A stretch of DNA of 64,000 nt. Source: Micromonospora narathiwatensis (GTDB lineage Bacteria > Actinomycetota > Actinomycetes > Mycobacteriales > Micromonosporaceae). The notes beneath the pieces were generated by a model, which saw nothing but the letters and a program-made list of their open reading frames with translations, was not told the DNA's origin and made no database searches. Below are positions 62,687-64,000 of this stretch, in pieces. The stretch spans positions 3,534,001 to 3,598,000 of the forward strand of contig NZ_LT594324.1 in NCBI RefSeq assembly GCF_900089605.1. Direction: 5' to 3'. Both the position numbers and the translations under genes were made by a program. Each line of letters opens with the position of its first letter. The first letter of the stretch is position 1.

Positions 62687-64000
62687 TCAGCGGGTCTGTT
62701 CGAGCCAGGAGGCGTAGAGCAGGGCGTAGACGGAGTCCGGGTCCTTGACCAGGTCGTCGTGCGGGCCACGCTGGACGATCCGGCCGCGGTCCACCACGAT
62801 CACCTCGTCGGCCGCCTGTGCGGTGGAGAGCCGGTGGGCGATGGCGAGCGTCGTCCGCCCCCGGGTCACCGCGTCGAGGGTGCGCTGGAGGCGCACCTCG
62901 GTGGCCGGGTCGACGGCGCTGGTCGCCTCGTCCAGCACCAGCAGGTCGGGGTCGGCGACGTACGCCCGGGCCAGCGCGACGAGCTGCCGCTCCCCGACGC
63001 TGAGCGCCTCGCCGCGCTCGCCGACCGGAGTGTCCAGCCCGGCCGGCAGGCCGTCCAGCCAGTCCGCCAGCCCCAGCTCGGTGAAGGCCGTGGTGAGCTG
63101 CGCGTCGGTCAGCTCCGGGCGGGCGAAGCGGACGTTCTCCCCGACGGTGGCGTCGAAGAGGAAGCCGTCCTGCGGCACCATCACCACCCGGGAGCGCAGC
63201 GAGTCGAACCGCACCTGGCGCAGCGACACGCCGGAGAGCAGCACCTCGCCCTCGCTGGGGTCCATCAGCCGGGTGAGCAGCTTGGCGAAGGTGGTCTTGC
63301 CGCTGCCGGTCTCGCCGACCACGGCCACCCGGCTCTTCGCCGGAATGTCCAGGGTCACCCCGTGCAGCACCGGCGGCCCGCCCGGATAGGCGAAGGTCAC
63401 CTGCCCGAAACGGATGTCCAGCGGCCCGGGCGGCAGCTCCCGCCCCCGCTCCCCCGGGTCGGCCACGTCCGGCGCGACGTCCAGCACGTCGAGCACCCGG
63501 CGCCAGCCGGCGATCGCGTTCTGCGCCTCGTTGAGCACCTCGGTGGCGATCTGCACCGGCTGGATGAACAGGGTCACCAGGAACAGGAACGCGGTGAGCT
63601 GGCCGATGGACAGGGTCCGGTCGACGCCGAGGTTGACCCCGACCACCACCACGCCGGCCAGGGCCAGACCGGCCGCCAGCTCCCCCACCGAGCTGCCCAT
63701 GATGCTGATCCGGATGGCTCCCTGCTGGGCCCGCCGCTGCCCCTCGATCGCCGCGTCCAGCCGCCGGGCCGTCCGCCCGGCGATCCCGTACGCCCGGATC
63801 ACCGGGGCGCCCACCACGCTCTCGCCGATGGTGCCGAGCAGGGCGCCCGTCCGCTGGCGGACCAGGCCGTAGGCGGCGGCGAGGCGGCGCTGGAGCACCC
63901 GGATCACCAGCACCGCCGGCGCGAAGGCGACGAGCACCACCAGCGTCAGCTGCCACGAGTACGCCAGCATGACGCCCGTGGTCACCACGAGCTGGCCCAG
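62687..64000 (-). CDS. ABC multidrug-type exporter, fused membrane and ATPase domains (5' end outside window)
   Basis: Half-transporter exporter (type I fold). The visible 437 residues cover the later membrane helices (GVMLAYSWQLTLVVLVAFAP; SIMGSSVGELAAGLALAGVV) and the full ATPase domain: Walker A VVGETGSGKTTFAKLLTRLM, Q-loop VMVPQDGFLFDATVGENVRF, signature LSVGERQLVALARAYV (Val in place of the first Gly), Walker B LLVLDEATSAVDP and the His in AIAHRLSTAQAADEVIVV. Such genes often come in pairs; a partner may lie beyond the edge. Stop at 62687 follows a short hairpin region. Confidence 0.93.
   Translation of the reverse strand: MGQLVVTTGVMLAYSWQLTLVVLVAFAPAVLVIRVLQRRLAAAYGLVRQRTGALLGTIGESVVGAPVIRAYGIAGRTARRLDAAIEGQRRAQQGAIRISIMGSSVGELAAGLALAGVVVVGVNLGVDRTLSIGQLTAFLFLVTLFIQPVQIATEVLNEAQNAIAGWRRVLDVLDVAPDVADPGERGRELPPGPLDIRFGQVTFAYPGGPPVLHGVTLDIPAKSRVAVVGETGSGKTTFAKLLTRLMDPSEGEVLLSGVSLRQVRFDSLRSRVVMVPQDGFLFDATVGENVRFARPELTDAQLTTAFTELGLADWLDGLPAGLDTPVGERGEALSVGERQLVALARAYVADPDLLVLDEATSAVDPATEVRLQRTLDAVTRGRTTLAIAHRLSTAQAADEVIVVDRGRIVQRGPHDDLVKDPDSVYALLYASWLEQTR

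Noticed and set aside
1..64000. Secondary-metabolite (antibiotic) gene cluster, expected for this family
   Set aside because: No PKS, NRPS, terpene or RiPP core genes; the exporters and single tailoring-type enzymes are scattered among housekeeping genes.

Overview
This window is a piece of a high-GC actinobacterial chromosome, almost certainly from the Micromonosporaceae (Micromonospora or a close relative). The signs are strong G/C bias at third codon positions, frequent GTG starts, many leaderless promoters (a TANNNT box 6-8 bases before the start codon), a secreted CBM2-PL11 pectin lyase, and gene order. Reading from the right, hisI-trpE-trp membrane protein-trpC-trpB-trpA-lgt, then pyk-tesB, then pdtaR, polA, rpsA and coaE follow the order known from Mycobacterium tuberculosis (hisI to coaE, Rv1606-Rv1631). 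I see no prophage, transposase, CRISPR array or plasmid function.

Layout. 1-2.5 kb: coaE (cut by the window edge) and rpsA. 2.9-4.4 kb: a methyltransferase and two small DUF proteins on the plus strand. 4.5-7.2 kb: polA. 7.3-15.0 kb: one long minus-strand transport operon in which a branched-chain amino acid importer (livK, an attenuating terminator, livHMGF) runs without a clear break into a polar amino acid importer. 15.2-17.3 kb: a lipoprotein and the ANTAR response regulator pdtaR. 17.36 kb: an odd short-arm tRNA-Leu(CAA) followed directly by an HTH/LAGLIDADG-like gene. 18.3-25.2 kb: a trans-sulfuration-type PLP enzyme with an Lrp regulator, a flavin monooxygenase, the pectin lyase and an aromatic amino acid decarboxylase. 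25.3-30.2 kb: TauE/Rrf2, tesB, pyk, YciI. 30.4-32.9 kb: a GMC oxidoreductase facing a secreted lipase. 33.1-37.5 kb: an uncharacterised FtsK/SpoIIIE-like ATPase module. 37.6-41.8 kb: TetR plus two MFS exporters. 42-48.3 kb: gltBD (glutamate synthase). 48.5-52.4 kb: GNAT, FAD monooxygenase, lgt, Nudix. 52.7-59.9 kb: the trp genes and a nucleotidyltransferase-HisI fusion. 60.0-62.6 kb: a MerR-controlled ABC exporter with a TetR gene. 62.7-64 kb: a multidrug-type ABC exporter cut by the window edge.

The most distinctive content is repetitive DNA. A 40-bp palindromic element lies in frame inside two unrelated genes (the FtsK-like ATPase and an MFS exporter), with a partial copy downstream of rpsA. 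A 59-bp element is tandemly duplicated exactly at the trpE stop codon, has a diverged relative at the pyk stop codon, and appears to have split a once-overlapping GTGA operon junction. A third, 77-78 bp palindromic family has two copies. Other points worth a second look are the ATPase module with its 19-codon coupled mini-ORF, the NTase-HisI fusion, the 10-residue repeats at the end of GltB and the unusual tRNA.
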